Shown one piece after another: positions 21,845 through 35,282 of a DNA stretch of 64,000 nucleotides. The stretch's first letter is position 1. Each line of letters starts with the position of its first letter. The notes under the pieces were generated by a model that was not told the origin of the DNA, did not search any database, and saw nothing but the letters and a program-made list of their open reading frames with translations. Source of the stretch: Primulina eburnea. Lineage: Eukaryota; Streptophyta; Magnoliopsida; Lamiales; Gesneriaceae. The DNA lies in the NCBI RefSeq assembly GCF_022965805.1, contig NC_133101.1:15099054-15163053 (forward strand). Direction: 5' to 3'. Position numbers and translations under genes: made by a program.

Positions 21845-22030
21845 GTAGGTCTCTCGTGAGACGGTTTTACAAATCTTTATCTTTGAGACGGGACAACCCT
21901 ATCGATATTTACAATAAAAAATAATACTATTAACATAAAAAGTAATACTTTTCATCGATGAATCAAATTAATAAGAGATACGTCTCACAAAATACGACCC
22001 GTAAGACTGTCTCACACAAGTTTTTGTCAA
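21845..22030 (+). mobile_element. MITE-like element, GAGACGGTCTCAC family, copy 3
   Basis: Starts TCTCGTGAGACGG, has the ATTTACAATAAAAAATAATA core, and ends ACGACCCGTAAGACTGTCTC then ACACAAGTTTTTGTC. Same layout as copies 2 and 4. Confidence 0.65.
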
Positions 22031-22209
22031 AACGAAAAACATAATTCTGAAGGTCTTATTTACAACTTTTTCAAATTTATATGATCAGTCTTTTCAGGCT
22101 ATATTATATTACTGATAAACCATCGGAAAATGAATATATACTTTATAAAAAAATATAAGATATTCTGACATGAATATGTATATAAACATTTGATAGCGAA
22201 GTATGAATG

Positions 22210-22210
<1 letters not shown>

Positions 22211-22296
<86 letters not shown>
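22211..22296. repeat. (TA)n microsatellite, 86 bp
   Basis: About 43 uninterrupted TA units, the longest in the window. Confidence 0.97.
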
Positions 22297-22301
<5 letters not shown>

Positions 22302-22947
22302 GATATACTGAACACTCATAAGATAACCGCCGAACGTACAAGGGATTCGCGCGGACATAAAATATTTGTAAACCACCACATATTATTACAATATAAGATA
22401 AATTTGTATTTTTTTTTACTTTAGTTAGTCAAAAAAATATTATATTGTACACAATAAAGTCCTGTATAACCATTGCGCATGCATAAGGCCGCTCGTATAA
22501 ATTAAAATTAGTTGGAATTAAATACATTTTTTGTTTATAATATTTGGAACACGATTGATTCATTGGCATCAGTTCGAGTAATTATTCTTTTCAGATTAAC
22601 AAAAATGGATCTTCTCAATATTTGGAGAGAAAAAAATAATTATTATTCCTATCAAAATGCAATTTCATTCAATATTTCGGGATAGCAAAAGAAGATTGAT
22701 CGATGTCGCATTCATCAAATGCGCCTCTGATTTGATTTACAATTCTTTCCCACGTGATATATTTTAGTACTCAACCTCAAAATCGGAATTTGGATCACGA
22801 TTGCTTCACCATTACACTAATAATCCAACGACTTTACAGATGAAACAATGGACTACCAAATTGGAAAATAACAAAGAAAATAAAACCCAAACCTACAAGA
22901 ATCTTACAGGAAGAAAAAAAAAACATACTAACATATCTTGAAAATTC
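22297..22947. other. 3' flank of second SAUR gene
   Basis: AT-rich. No gene or element recognised; the SAUR 3' UTR presumably occupies the right-hand part. Confidence 0.45.
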
Positions 22948-23217
22948 TTATGATGATGAATTTAGTAAGGCGACGAGATTTCGAAAATAATCTTCGGTAC
23001 ATGGTATGGTGAGATGCCCCAACGGGTGATGATACCCGAACTCTTCTTCCGCCCAATGCAGCAGTTCTTGGAACGATGGTTGGTTCAGATACGATATGGG
23101 CACGACGAATCGCTTGTGCGATTCGCCTACGTAGACCGCAAAGTGCCCTTTCGGGACATCGTGACTTGCTGTCGAATCCGGACGTAGCTTTCCCTTGGCT
23201 TTCGACTTGATTCCCAT
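22948..23217 (-). CDS. SAUR family auxin-responsive protein, 89 aa
   Basis: A second single-exon SAUR gene, 89 residues, with the family core from about residue 20: [52 protein letters not shown], then a short end [15 protein letters not shown] chose the ATG at 23215-23217 ([10 protein letters not shown]), which gives a Lys-rich start and normal length; the upstream open frame has no SAUR-like sequence and is probably 5' UTR. It is clearly a paralogue of the gene at 1364-1657, but its N-terminus and C-terminal tail differ, so the pair is not a recent tandem copy. Confidence 0.94.
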   Translation of the reverse strand: MGIKSKAKGKLRPDSTASHDVPKGHFAVYVGESHKRFVVPISYLNQPSFQELLHWAEEEFGYHHPLGHLTIPCTEDYFRNLVALLNSSS

Positions 23218-24714
23218 CTTCGATGATGAGAGTATAGATGGCAAAATCTTGTGAAAATATGAGGATCGGGACGTGGGTTTGTGAAGAGAATTTGTATGTG
23301 GGGAGAAAGTGTAAGCTTTGAATTGAGTTGTCCAAGTATGAAGCCTGGGGAGTTGAGTAGATAAGGAAGTTGGGCGACACATTAAGTGAGGAAAATGGCA
23401 TGCAATCACATGGTTTTGACTAAACTGTTGCAAGACATTGTGGCCTACCACTTTAATTAGGGAAGCAACAATTAGAGCTGCGAAGTAACATGAATTAATG
23501 TGTGTGTGGATTGTAAATTATTTACATTAGGTTGTTCAGAAATTAGACTAGTTAATAACATCTAATCGTCGAATAGTTTTTGAGGAAAATGAGTGACTTT
23601 GATGTCCATCGGATCTTCTACAAGCAAGTAAGGTTGTATTAGGATGAGCGTGGGATCAAGCTCTTCTCGCTTTATTAATTATAAGTTATAGTAAGTACTG
23701 TTTACACGATACAACTGATATTTTTAACGTATAACAGCTCAAGTACTATGTTTCAATCTTTTAGTTTCCAAATGGTTTAAACTGCCATGATCGTTGTGTT
23801 AGATATTTAACATAATGAAAAACTAAATTCGATCTATATACGCACAAACAAAATAAGTAAATATTGGTATGCAGAAATATAAGCATGCAATAATGAATTC
23901 TAGTCTATGGTCGTTGATGTTGAATTTGATATAGGAACTGTAGAGTTTCCACAAACACGAGAAAACAGAGATCTTCTAAATATTTATGCAATTTTATAGA
24001 TGATGCATTTCTGAATAACTGCATTGCTTCAGGGACCTTGTATGCCACTATTTATATATTTATCTAAGCATCATAAAGAAACTCTAGATTTGACAAATGT
24101 TGATGATGTTCATTCGAGAAATGGTAAATCAAATATCAAAATATTTACCATATTAACATAGATAATATTTCACGCCTTTAGGTTAAAAGATCATCAATTT
24201 AGTAATAACATGTTTAATGATCATTTTATTTTTCTTAACATGTTCTTCAACGGCTATAATATTTTATGTCGATATATTTAATTCGACTATCATTTTAGTC
24301 AGAAGGACTACAATTGATTTTTAATATAATATTTATGACCTAGACATAAAATTTACAATTCTAAGCTCAAATGAAACTCCTTAAAATAAATCATACAATT
24401 GTGATTCAAAATAAGAAACAAATTTAGACTCTGTTGGAAAATATTAAATTACTTCCAAATTGTCATATCATTAATATATAAGCAAGTAAAACTTTATTAT
24501 CATGAATGTATCTCATAATATTTTGTAGTTTTTAGTTGTCAACACCTTGATTACTCCGATAATTCTCTTATAAATTTGGCTCCCACTAACCTTCTGATAC
24601 ACATAATGACCCACAATATTTTCAACAAAACTCAATGAAGAGGTAACATTGTGAAACCCTAAATACCACTAATGTAAGACTTGTTCCATTATATATTCTT
24701 TTCTAAGTGCTAAC
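23218..24714. other. SAUR upstream region and intergenic DNA
   Basis: Promoter and 5' UTR of the SAUR gene lie at the left. I see no TGTCTC auxin-response element close to the gene by eye. The rest is AT-rich without recognised features. Confidence 0.4.
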
Positions 24715-24960
24715 TTCAGCTCAGATGGATATTCGATCAAATCAATGAGATCCTCAATTTCAGAAATCCACAACTAAGCTTTTTCGGTCCTTCAATACCA
24801 AAATAATAAGGTGGATGCATGGTATGGAAACATGAAACTAATTCATCCATCATAAGCTTCTCTAACTGACCAACTGCTTGGTTTACATTATAATCATCAA
24901 CACGAGTACGAGGTCTACCACGTTCATGACCTAGACCACGAATCCTACAAGCAAAGTTTC
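24715..24960 (-). pseudogene. Ty3/gypsy gag N-terminal fragment
   Basis: On the minus strand one open stretch reads GRPRTRVDDYNVNQAVGQLEK and on to MHPPYYFGIEGPKKLS, which resembles the start of plant gypsy gag proteins (basic stretch, NQAVGQL, then HPPxxxGxxxP before the gag domain). It breaks down after about 80 codons. The rest of the element is not evident. Confidence 0.5.
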
Positions 24961-25274
24961 ACTACCTTATTTCATTCTATGAATATAGCAATTACTGATT
25001 AGAATGGTAATAAACAAAGCACATGAACACATACTCATGCTGGCAAGTAGTATACACAAGCTCAATGAACATTTTAGTGTCAAGACTCAGTGTCATAGAC
25101 TCTAGTTCGAGCGTATATCACTTTATTCTCTTGTACCATGATGTGAGGTTCAATTATTATAATTAAAATAAATATCAAACAATATTAATTTAATTTAAAT
25201 CTGCAGCAGAAAATGATTTAAAATACTTAAAAATGAACATCAGTGCCTTGAAAAAGTTAGGCAAGACCTCTCGT

Positions 25275-25565
25275 CACTACAACAAAAACGTCAAACGACA
25301 ACGGATAAATTTTCGACTGTTGTAACTGAGGGTGTTGTTGAAAGTGACTTCAACGACAACGGTTTTACACCGTTGTCTTTTCTACCAACGACAACAGTTT
25401 TGCAACGATGTTAAACCGTTGTATTTTCTACCAACGACAACGATTTTGCGAGGGTTTAAAACCGTTGTCTTTTATACCAACTACATCGGTTTTGCATCGT
25501 GGTATAAAAATTCTATTAAAATTTGCGACGGTATTGAAAACCGTCGCAAATGAAAACCGCAGTAA
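25275..25565 (+). mobile_element. CACTA (EnSpm) transposon left end, truncated
   Basis: Begins CACTACAACAAAAACG and has subterminal ACAACGGTTTTN/ACCGTTGTC and GCGACGG repeats. It is collinear with the left 250 bp of the CACTA element at 53376-55023. No right end is seen, so it is a truncated copy. Confidence 0.75.
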
Positions 25566-28500
25566 ATAAAGCATACCAAAAATTTGAAATACTTGTAAAG
25601 AAAAATTACTCAAGGATGATTTTGTTGCATTCTTAAACAATCACACATAAGTGCAAAGCAGACACAAATCAACAGTTCATGTGCCGCAATTCAAATATAG
25701 CATACAATACTCACAACAACATAAAATTAATCTAAATCCACCATAACAACTACAAATCATCGTATAAATGTACGAGACATCTCCCCAGTCAACAGACTCT
25801 GACATGAGACTCAATATGTATCTCATAATATTATACCATAAACTAAATGCCATAATATGTGACATTAATAAACATATAATCAATGAGACATTTAACAAAA
25901 CCACACATAATCTTATTAACACCCATAATGATACATAAATATGTTTAAAACATAATTATTCGTATGTTACTAAACTGTAAAAAATATAAAATGATTTTGA
26001 ACCACAAAAAGCTCAACTTTGATATCCTCGACCTAACAAATAATAAAATAAACCGAATAATTCCACAATTTAGTAACAAAACTAATACAATCCAACTTAT
26101 TTAAAAAAACTACTAAAGTTGAATTTATTTTTTAATATCAAACTTTGACGATTTAAATTATTAAAACCTCGTCTCAATATTTTCAATATTCTACCGAGTC
26201 GCATATTATTTCCAATAATTCCCAATTTTACGATTAAAATCTTAAAATAGACTAACATTCCCAAAAAAATTCAACAAATCGTTAAATTTTCAACTTCCTA
26301 ACAAAACGATTTTGTTCAACTAATTATAATTCAAATCAATTCCAACAACTCTAATAATCAACATATTAATCATAATTCCCAATTTAATCGCCTAAATAAA
26401 TCCGACTAAATTTATAGGCATCGTCGAATTATACCTTGAAGCATTCCAACGATCGAAATTACAACATAAACCCGATATATACGTAAATATAACGTATTAC
26501 AATCGACGAAACGAAGTTAAATCAGAGCGGTTGAGAATCTCACAATCGGCCGCTTGCTAAAGGAGTTTACAACAATTAGAATAAAAAAAGAAAAAAAAAA
26601 GAAGAAGACTATTCTACCATTAAGCTCCAGAAATAAAAAAAAAAAACCTGACGATAACAAAAACTGGCACATTTTTGCACCTAATCTATGAACAAAATTA
26701 AATTTTATGTGAACTATATCGAGGTTAAAGAAAATTTTAAAGTTATTAATTGCTGTTTTATTTTATCGAGCTGTGTTTTGTTTCATTAAAAAAAATAATA
26801 AAATTGTGGAGAAGGATTTCTTCGGAGAAAAATTTGTTGCGTCATGAGAGATCAATTAAGATGTTCGTACTTTATATATCATGAATTAATAGATAATACA
26901 ATATTTGATATTATTATATAATAAATGTAAGAATTCAAACAAGTCATTCGTTTATTATATTAATCCTTAAACTTTTAAGGATATACAATATAATACTCGC
27001 ACTCGACCATAAGTGAATGTCGTTGGAAATGTGAACATCTACTCATAATTTTTCATCTTTAAATATAAATTGAATAAATTAAACGGTTTTAAGCAAAAAA
27101 AAATAATTATATAATAGCCATCAATCGGTTCACTGGGCATTTTGTTAGTTGAATTATGGACAAATTGGAGAGTCGAAGACATTTTGTTCAAAGGATGAGT
27201 CTAAAGTAATAATTATATTCTTCCACTACTACTTAATTATTGAAACTTGTGAGAAACATTTGACATTTAAAAATGGAGTAGCCCATTATCTTTGAGTCAA
27301 TAAGGTCCCTTTTGTACTCGCAAACCTACTAGCTAGTTAGCTAGTCCATCCATGGTGGAGGCTTAATTGAGATAAAACACTTTGATTCATGTTGCCATAT
27401 TATCATTTGTATGTTTTAAGTCAACCCTTTTTGGAGGTACCCATTCTAGTGCAAAAACAATACTTTTTTTTTAAGAATCGGTACTTGTATTTTTTTCAAC
27501 TGATCGAGGTAACGGTTTGTTAACAAGTTGATATTTCGTCTTAAACTTCTGACGTTCTGTCATATAAAAAGTTGGTTTTCGTTCCGATCCCTATAGCTTT
27601 TGAGTTTTTTTTTTTTTTGTTTTTTTGCAAATTTTACCTGATTTCGGCCTAAAATTTCAATGCCGAGCCGAAATTTTTGAGTTAACTCAGGCGATCACTG
27701 ATGTAGCACAACAAAAAAAAAAGGAGGTTTTTCCGAATTGTGAGAAAAATTGTCGTGGATGCCATATTGCCATGCCATGATAAAATAAATAATATAAATA
27801 ACAATAATAGTAATAAAATTTGAAACTTAGTGATGTATGGCGTCTAATTTGGACCAAATAGAGGACCAAAAATCTATATAGCCGGCTAACTTACAATATG
27901 ATTTTATTGCGGTTTTGTATTTAAAATTAGGAAAATTTGTATTTTTTGTGATGTAGTTATGTAATTTTGTGATTTCCGATCTCTATATTATTGAATTTCA
28001 GTTTATTCATGCATCATTAGATTTTTGTCAATTTTATTCGCTACATTGGTGTCACATCAACGCTACGTCAGGAAAATAGACTAAAATTTTCAAAAAAAAA
28101 AATAATGAATTAAAACTGAAATTTGACAACATAGAGGACCAAATCGAAATAAAAACAAACATACAAAGCTAAACAAGTAATTTTTCCTTAAAATTATAGT
28201 TATAATAACGATTATATAATTTGAAACCATTAACTAAATCGTATAATAAAGTTATTTCATCAAGTCTCCGCTGTTGTGTCGCCAACTTTGACAAGCCAAT
28301 CTCTATTCCGGAGCAGATATCAATCTTGTTCCCTTGCTTCATAAACTAATTTTAGGACAGGAGTACCGAAATATAATATAGCTATAGTTACAAATATTAG
28401 TTTAATTCAAATATTTTCAACCATGTATCTTATAATTAGACATGTAGGACAGAGCATTTGTCATTTTACCAAAACCTATAGCTGGTAGTAATTGTACAAC

Positions 28501-29609
28501 TCAAATATTTTAAATCGCACAACAGCTCAAACACCACAATTCGATCGCTCTTCCAACAAGAACAATTATTGCACCCAACAAGACATGATCATGTGTCGGC
28601 ATGTCCAAGTGACTCACATTTCTGCAAGGGGCAGCAAAAATAGTTAAGATCATTTCATCCATACAAAATATATAATGCTTGCTCAAAATTACTTAAAATT
28701 GACTTGAGCCTAATCTTAGAATATTTCTCCAAATGCCATGTAGCAATTTTGTTACACCAAATAGGAAGGTAAAGAGCACTAAATCTACCTCGTTCTGTAT
28801 CAAGTAGGACCGATCGTTCTAAATCGGATTCGTTGAATCGTATCGAAATATATATACATACGCAAGTGAATGGTAGGGACTTCTGTTCTTCACCAAATAT
28901 GCAAGTCTATATTAATGGTAATGAGTTGGAAACCAAACTCATGTGATTCCTCATGTGCCAATGTCCCTCACTTGGAGCCTTTTTTTATATATCGAATATT
29001 GATATTGCGTATGTGCCACAACAAGTGTTTTAATATCACAACTTTGATCAAAGTTATTGTCCAAGTCCATATATACAACTCTCAAGAGCTTAAGTCGACG
29101 TGAGGCATTTGACATTAATACATTATATGCACTCCGTATGATGCGATGCAGCAAATTTTTGACACGTCGGGATCACTCCAAAGCAAATTAAGGCATGTTT
29201 CGATATTGAAGGGTATTTGGGGATAAAGAATACAAGTCTTTGGGTGCAAAAAAAGCCAACATACAAAGTTCATTTCTTTTCCAAGATTTTTGCAGTGTTT
29301 TTCAGTCAAATTTCATCGTTCGAGCTGTAAGTTTAGTGGTTTACCCTTTTTGGTAAATTTTGATTTGGTAATAAATCGAATGAGGAAATTCGAAAATCAG
29401 TTTCAGAATTCATTTGTTTAATTTTATATTTCCTATGTGTAATATTATATTTTTCATTTCTCCTCTCTCATTGTTTTATTTCCTTGAATCAAGTTTTGAC
29501 ATGGATGCTTGATTGTTCGGACGGTTATTACAAGTTTGGAGAAAAAAATATAAAGGATTTGTAGGTGATAGGATCGGGTTGGGGGAAATCGTTGAGCTAC
29601 AATAGTTTA
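25566..29609. other. AT-rich intergenic DNA without recognised genes
   Basis: About 4 kb. Open frames are short, low-complexity and lack domains. No clear LTR, TIR or RNA gene was recognised. Some of it is probably decayed transposon sequence. Confidence 0.45.
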
Positions 29610-31082
29610 GTTCTTGAATTATTAAACAAATTAAATTGAGTTTGGTTTTCAAACTAAGCGGAACACACTCGAAATAATCTTTCGTAGAAACCGATTAAAT
29701 ATTTTGTAAGAATTTAAAATATATTCAAGTTGAAGGAGTAAAAATATTTTGGTTGAAAGATTTTATCAAACACTTGGTATGCAATATTTTGGTATTTGAA
29801 GAACACAAAATGCTTCAACAATGCATCTTACAAACAATGAGAATGATAAGTAAATGCAAGAAATAATAAATAGTCACAAATTTGTTTGTGGATGTTCGGA
29901 GACTTCAAATGCTCTTACGTCACTCTTTTTTCCCCTTGGGAAGGATCCACTAGAAGATTTTAATTTATACAACTTTTTTTACAAACTCATTCAGCTTAAG
30001 ACTTACATTACTGCCTAATTGAACTCCTAGCACTCAACTAGACTGAAGGCAGCATCTCTCAGCCAGCACTTGTTAAATGTCTTCGTGCAAAGACTACATA
30101 CACAATTTTAACGTCTTTGTGCAAGACACATTCAACTAATATTTGAAATTCAACTCTCTTGTATATGTGTGAGTGATTATTGTGTCTGAGAAATTTATCA
30201 TTTACAGTGTACATATCAAATGTATCATCACACAAGGGCTTGTGCTCTGAACTAGCTGATTTCTTCATGTCAACTACCCATGCTTTGAATCCACTTCAAA
30301 AACTTTTGTTTGATCTTCAAGATGTTGTATTTATAGGCCACAACAATGATATATACGTTAGACACAAAAATATGACCGTTTGGAAAGTTTCTATACTAGC
30401 TGGACATTTTCCCGAGCCTAAGCTGGTCAACTTTGGTCAACTGGTCATTCAGTAAAACTGGTCAGCTGCTTAACAATTCAGTTTCAACTAGTCAGCTGAT
30501 CAACTAGTTCAATTTCAACTGGTCAGCTGCTCAACGATTCAGTTTCAGCTGGTCTGCTGGAATCAGCATTGCTGATTACAGTTTGTGCAAAACCAGTAGC
30601 TTCATCATAATTTATTAGCATCTTAAGCTTCGATTCAGACTTTGTATTCTGAAGATGATTTTTATATCATCGTCTTATCTTTCCAAAGCATACTGAAACA
30701 CTTCATTCCAATAACCGAGCTGAGAGATGTGACCAAATACCGCAACTGCTCATACCAACCTAATTGTTGTTTGCGTGCAATCAGTTCGGTCATTCTGTGA
30801 TCAGTTCGACATAGATAACATCTCATTTTGCCCAACTGATGTGAGATACAACTTGTTGCAAATTGCATTTTCTGATCAATAAACTTGACGGATTTTCATT
30901 TGAATCATCCAATTGATAGATATCATCAAAAAACCGAAGCTCGCCAGAAATTCAATTTGGCTAATTTCAGTTTCAGTTTGCTTCTTGTGTTTATAACTTC
31001 ACACATGAGTAATATGTTAGAAGTACAGTCACAAGTTTTTTTAACCTCAAAATCAAGATTTTAAACATGAAATTTTCCAACA
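29610..31082 (-). mobile_element. Probable Ty1/copia LTR or LTR fragment
   Basis: The right edge, read on the minus strand, is TGTTGGAAAATTTCATG, a typical copia LTR start. The interior has text common in plant copia LTRs (GGAGACTTCAAATGC, GGATCCACTAGAAGA) and an internal repeat zone at 30420-30560. The left edge is not certain. No coding part is visible. Confidence 0.4.
30420..30560 (+). repeat. CAACTGGTCAGCTG short tandem repeats
   Basis: About four imperfect units of AACTGGTCAGCTGCTCAAC with ATTCAGTTTC spacers, roughly 30-40 bp each. Confidence 0.7.
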
Positions 31083-31739
31083 GTAGGTACCATTAAAAAT
31101 CGATAAACTATATTATTGTGCACTTAACGACGGAAAAAAAATCGTATAAAACGTAACTAGCGATAAAAATGCATTTAATGTGAGGACCATTGTTATTAGT
31201 TAGCTTTTTTTATTTATGAACAATAAATTATCTATGGTCAGACGCCAACCACAAAATGAATCGTTTTTCACAAATCCATTCACATACTTTAATAATGGTA
31301 AGGATGTGAGAGAGGGGCAGTTACACTGACGTGTTGATTGAATTCTCTTCCAACTTTGAAAATTTTACTGTGGAAATGTATGATGCTCAAATCAATATTG
31401 CACACATACATGTTTTAAAATCCATGAAAGATTGTAGTGTATAAACTTGGACGTGATGTGCGAAAACTAGCGTTGTGTGTTATTTGATGAAATATATGTT
31501 GACATTTGTTGATGTATACCAGAACCATGAATGCACCGACAAGTCACTTCCTGTTTTTCTGTGTCATGTAACCTATTTTCTCGAGGGCGAGCAAAAGGTT
31601 AGTATGTGGTTTGATAGAAGTCATATTTACGTATTTTATTGCATTGTTTAAGTCTTAGTCTGCATCATTTTGTGTATATGAAGTCCACATTTTGTTTATT
31701 TTATCTTACTGTGTTACATATGATCACCGCTCAACTGAA

Positions 31740-33005
31740 TTGTTACGAATGTGCAGGAAAATTAGAGAAAAGATAAAAATTCAGTTAAGAATGAAATTTG
31801 AGGCAGAAGGTATCGTGCTATTGCGAGAAATCTCGACCGCCCTAGCATGTGACGATGGAAAAAAAGCCTTCAGGACAGAAGACTTCGCGCTATGGTGAGA
31901 AATCTGAACCTCCCTAGCACGAGATTATGGAAAAAAGGCCTTCCAGATAGAAGAATTTGTGCTGGGGCGAGAAATCTCGACCGCCCGAGTGGAAAAAAGA
32001 AATTTCCAAATTCGAAATTTTTTATTTGGAAGGTGCCTTATTGCCTAAAAACCTAGATACATGAGATGAGATGAGGGATTGACGTTGGGAAAAAAAGGGG
32101 GAAAAAAGAGCAGCAGCCACACAGAGAAAAAGCAGGAGTCGAGGAAACTTAGATTTGCGAGAGTTTCGAGCAGAGGGGCTACCATTCTTCATCTAATCTA
32201 GTATTTCTAATTTAAGAATTTAATTTAAATCTTGTATTGCATTTATTTTCATGACTTTTCGTAGCTAAACTTATTGTTTTTTGGGATTCAAAGGGGATCC
32301 GACTTCGAATAATTGTTTGACGTAATTTAATAATCGAATTTTGTTTCGTTCTTGATTATATTATTGTTTTTATTTAAATTATTGAAGTCTAGCTAATTTT
32401 AATTTTATTTTATATTGTGAGTGAGTTCGAAAGAATAATTTGCAATAGGATCTAGTAATATAATCAGTGAATTTACAATTTACATAGACATATGAAATTG
32501 AATACACATCGATAGTCATAGTCAAATATGTCGAAAGCTAGGGGATTTCATAAATCGTGCATGCAATTCACCGTTGATAATAATTAAAGATGTTTGATTA
32601 TTTCACCATGTCGATTAGTTTAACATGGCTTGAGAAAGTATATTAATTATTTCGGGAATTCTGTCGAAAGAAGTGAACAATAATCGAGCTTAATTAGTGA
32701 AAATAACTAGGGGTGAGTGAACCGAGATTCCCAACAAATTAATTTCCCATTTGATTTATAAATATTGATTTCATCATTTTTGTTTGCATTCAACTATTTA
32801 TTTATTTAATTACTGGTAGTTAATCTCTCAAATCGATTATTGTTTGCTAAAGAAAACATAGTTGAAAACAATATCAGTGAAATACAGTCTTTGTAGGAAT
32901 GATACTGGTACTCATGTACACTATATTATTATTTGACATCGTGCACATGTGATTATATCGAGTTTGAATTTTATTTAATTTTTACTAAGAATTTCACAGT
33001 GCAAG
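31740..33005 (+). mobile_element. LTR-like debris (Ty3/gypsy type) at the element C target
   Basis: Contains a 72-bp tandem repeat (31802-32000), a purine-rich AAAAAGGGGGAAAAAAGAGCAGCAGCC stretch split over 32091-32118, and near 32890-32950 text resembling the U5 end of Athila/Tat-type LTRs (TTTGTAGGAATGATACTGGT). No coding part. Element C inserted at its right edge. This is a weak, resemblance-based call. Confidence 0.35.
31802..32000 (+). repeat. 72-bp tandem repeat, about 2.7 copies
   Basis: Units start near 31802, 31874 and 31946. Each has an AGAAG start, a GAGAAATCT box (CGAGAAATCTCG palindrome in units 1 and 3), a CCGCCC/CCTCCC stretch and a GGAAAAAAGGCCTTC end. Confidence 0.85.
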
Positions 33006-34864
33006 TGTGAAGACCGTGCAAATGGAAGGCACCAATCTTGGAAGAAATTCTTGCAACCGTTACCTTACAATTTAAGGAAATCAAAAATCACTCCGTTGCA
33101 AGCATGAGTCTCGGACGTGAACTTGGACCAAGAAAAGGCCACATTCAACTTCAAAGTGTAACCAACCTTTGACTAAGCAATCAGCAAAAATCTTGTGGAG
33201 TGATTTGAGACTTACCTTGTAGCTGAGCATTCAAACCGTTATATAATAAGTACCGAAGGTAGTAACCCACCTCATCAGTCTGCAATTCCTCCCCCGTAGC
33301 TGCAAGGATTCGAAATATAACTGCTGAAAAAAAAACAGATTTCTTGATCCAATTTCCGGCCAAATTCGAAGCTTTGTGGTAGTATTTCGGAGTCCAGTTG
33401 CTGTCGTGATTAATAACCCAGCCTTAGCCTAATTCCTGCACATTATTTCGAGACCAGTTGCTGCTCGACGTTGGTCCAGGAATAGCCGAGGAGCTTGATC
33501 AAACAAGCTATCCAAAAACCCGAGAATTTCCGCAACGGTTCGAAGCAAAGTTGCTGCCCTTTTTCCAGACCACTATCCTGTCCATTTCCGAAGGTGATAG
33601 CAGCCGAATTCAGCCAAGATCGAAGCATTACAACAGCCTAATTTGAAGCTTTTCCGCAACCTTGTTCGAAATCTTTTCGGTCCAGTTACTAGGTAAATTT
33701 CTATCCATTTTTCTAAGCTATGCCGTAGCCTCTTTCGGTCTAGAAATTCCATCAACATTTCAAGTAAACGGTTGTCTCATGCTATCACAGCTCGAACCAA
33801 AAATTTAGATCCTAAGTTCCAGCAGCCGTAGGGCCAATTCCAGTAGTTGTTGGAGGTATATTGGTCCAAGCCTAACAATTCAATCTCAACGATAACAGTA
33901 AGTGGGTTTTCCTCTTTTGTTTTCTTGTGTTTCGAATATTGTTAAATAAAATTGTACACTTAAGTTTACTTAAGTGGCCCTTGAAATTTATATTCTTTTA
34001 ATAAATATGGTTCACCCATTTGATTATTTTAAAGTGGACTTTTGAATATATATGTTATTATATAAATATATTAGCACACTTATTTTCTTTTAGGTGAGCA
34101 TAATTTATTTCGAAAATAAATTAAATATGAATTTGAAAATTCGATCGGCATAATTTATTCGTTTTCATTGGGTATAAAATCCCCTTAATTATTCGTTGTT
34201 CGATATTAGTTATAATATTTGAAAGCATGTTGAATTATTTGAAATGCACTGTAATGATTTGATTTAGAAATGGTAAAGGAAATTCCGAACTTTGATATGC
34301 TTTGTTTAGGCCCTGATGCGGTGGGTTATAATAACCGTTCCTTTGGCCTCGCCCCTTAGAGGAGTAACATATAGGGGACTGATCAGTAAAAACCATAGAA
34401 AATGAGATGATTTCCAGTGCTATATTCGTATTTTGTTAATATTCGATTCAACATGCTTAACATTGAAATTACGGTAAATTATTCGTATGTATATCCTCGA
34501 TATTTGTTATGCACGATCGGCCCCCATTTACTGAGTATTTTCCCCAAAATACTCACCCCTTACTTTCCCACCCAGATAAGAATGAGAATCAAATGGAGGA
34601 CGAGGAGCGAGAATACTTTTGGGGATGGTGAAGAAGCAGTTTAATTCGTGACCGATTGATTATTCAGTCTTATGTTTTCAGTATTTCGTATTTACGCTTC
34701 CGCATGTTTCTATTTTTTTCTGAGTTGTAAAGACGTTGCACTTTTGGGAAATTTATGATAATAAACTGGTTTGGTATATGCTGTACTACGAGGCTAGTTG
34801 TCTGGCAATTATGTGATTGCGAGATAACGCCGGTGTCGACCAACCCCGGTCCCGGGGCGTGACA
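33006..34864 (+). repeat. Element C 5' LTR
   Basis: TGTGAAGACCGTG...GGGGCGTGACA, 1859 bp. Donor-like CA/GTAAGT at 33898-33903. The block GGCCTCGCCCCTTAGAGGAG begins at 34345. No convincing TATA box seen. Confidence 0.95.
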
Positions 34865-34870
34865 TTTAAG

Positions 34871-34882
34871 TGGTATCAGAGC
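34871..34882 (+). promoter_or_regulatory. Primer-binding site, tRNA-Met type, element C
   Basis: Exact TGGTATCAGAGC, 6 nt after the LTR end. Confidence 0.9.
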
Positions 34883-35282
34883 AGCCAGGTTCATAATCCG
34901 GTTGGGGAAGGAAAATGTTCAAAAATTCTTCGGTTGAATTTTATAAATCGGCCAATGCTATCCCCTCTGATTTATAAATCGGGAGCCCCAGCGAAAAATC
35001 ACGAAATTCCTCCGTTTAGACCTCCGAAACCTCGATTTTGCCGTTTTAGGAAAGTTTCGTAACTCCTATAACTTTTCGTAGGAAACTCCGAATTCGATTC
35101 CGTCAACTGTTCTGAAATCCTCTCGACATATGCTTCGAATCCATATGTCTATCTTGAAACTTTCCATTTTTGGAAATTTTCGAAAAGTTTTATTTATTTT
35201 CCTTTATTTGACTCTATATGACTCTGACATTTTATTCTGGCCTATTTTTGATATTCTGAGCATTTCTCCTTTTTTCCAGGAA

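Noticed and set aside
22109..22424. Overlapping open frames rich in alternating Tyr-Ile
   Set aside because: They are translations of the (TA)n microsatellite and carry no protein signal.
33181..33758. Small frames in the LTR of element C, repeated at 40869-41449
   Set aside because: LTR sequence on both strands with no domain; repeated only because LTRs are paired.
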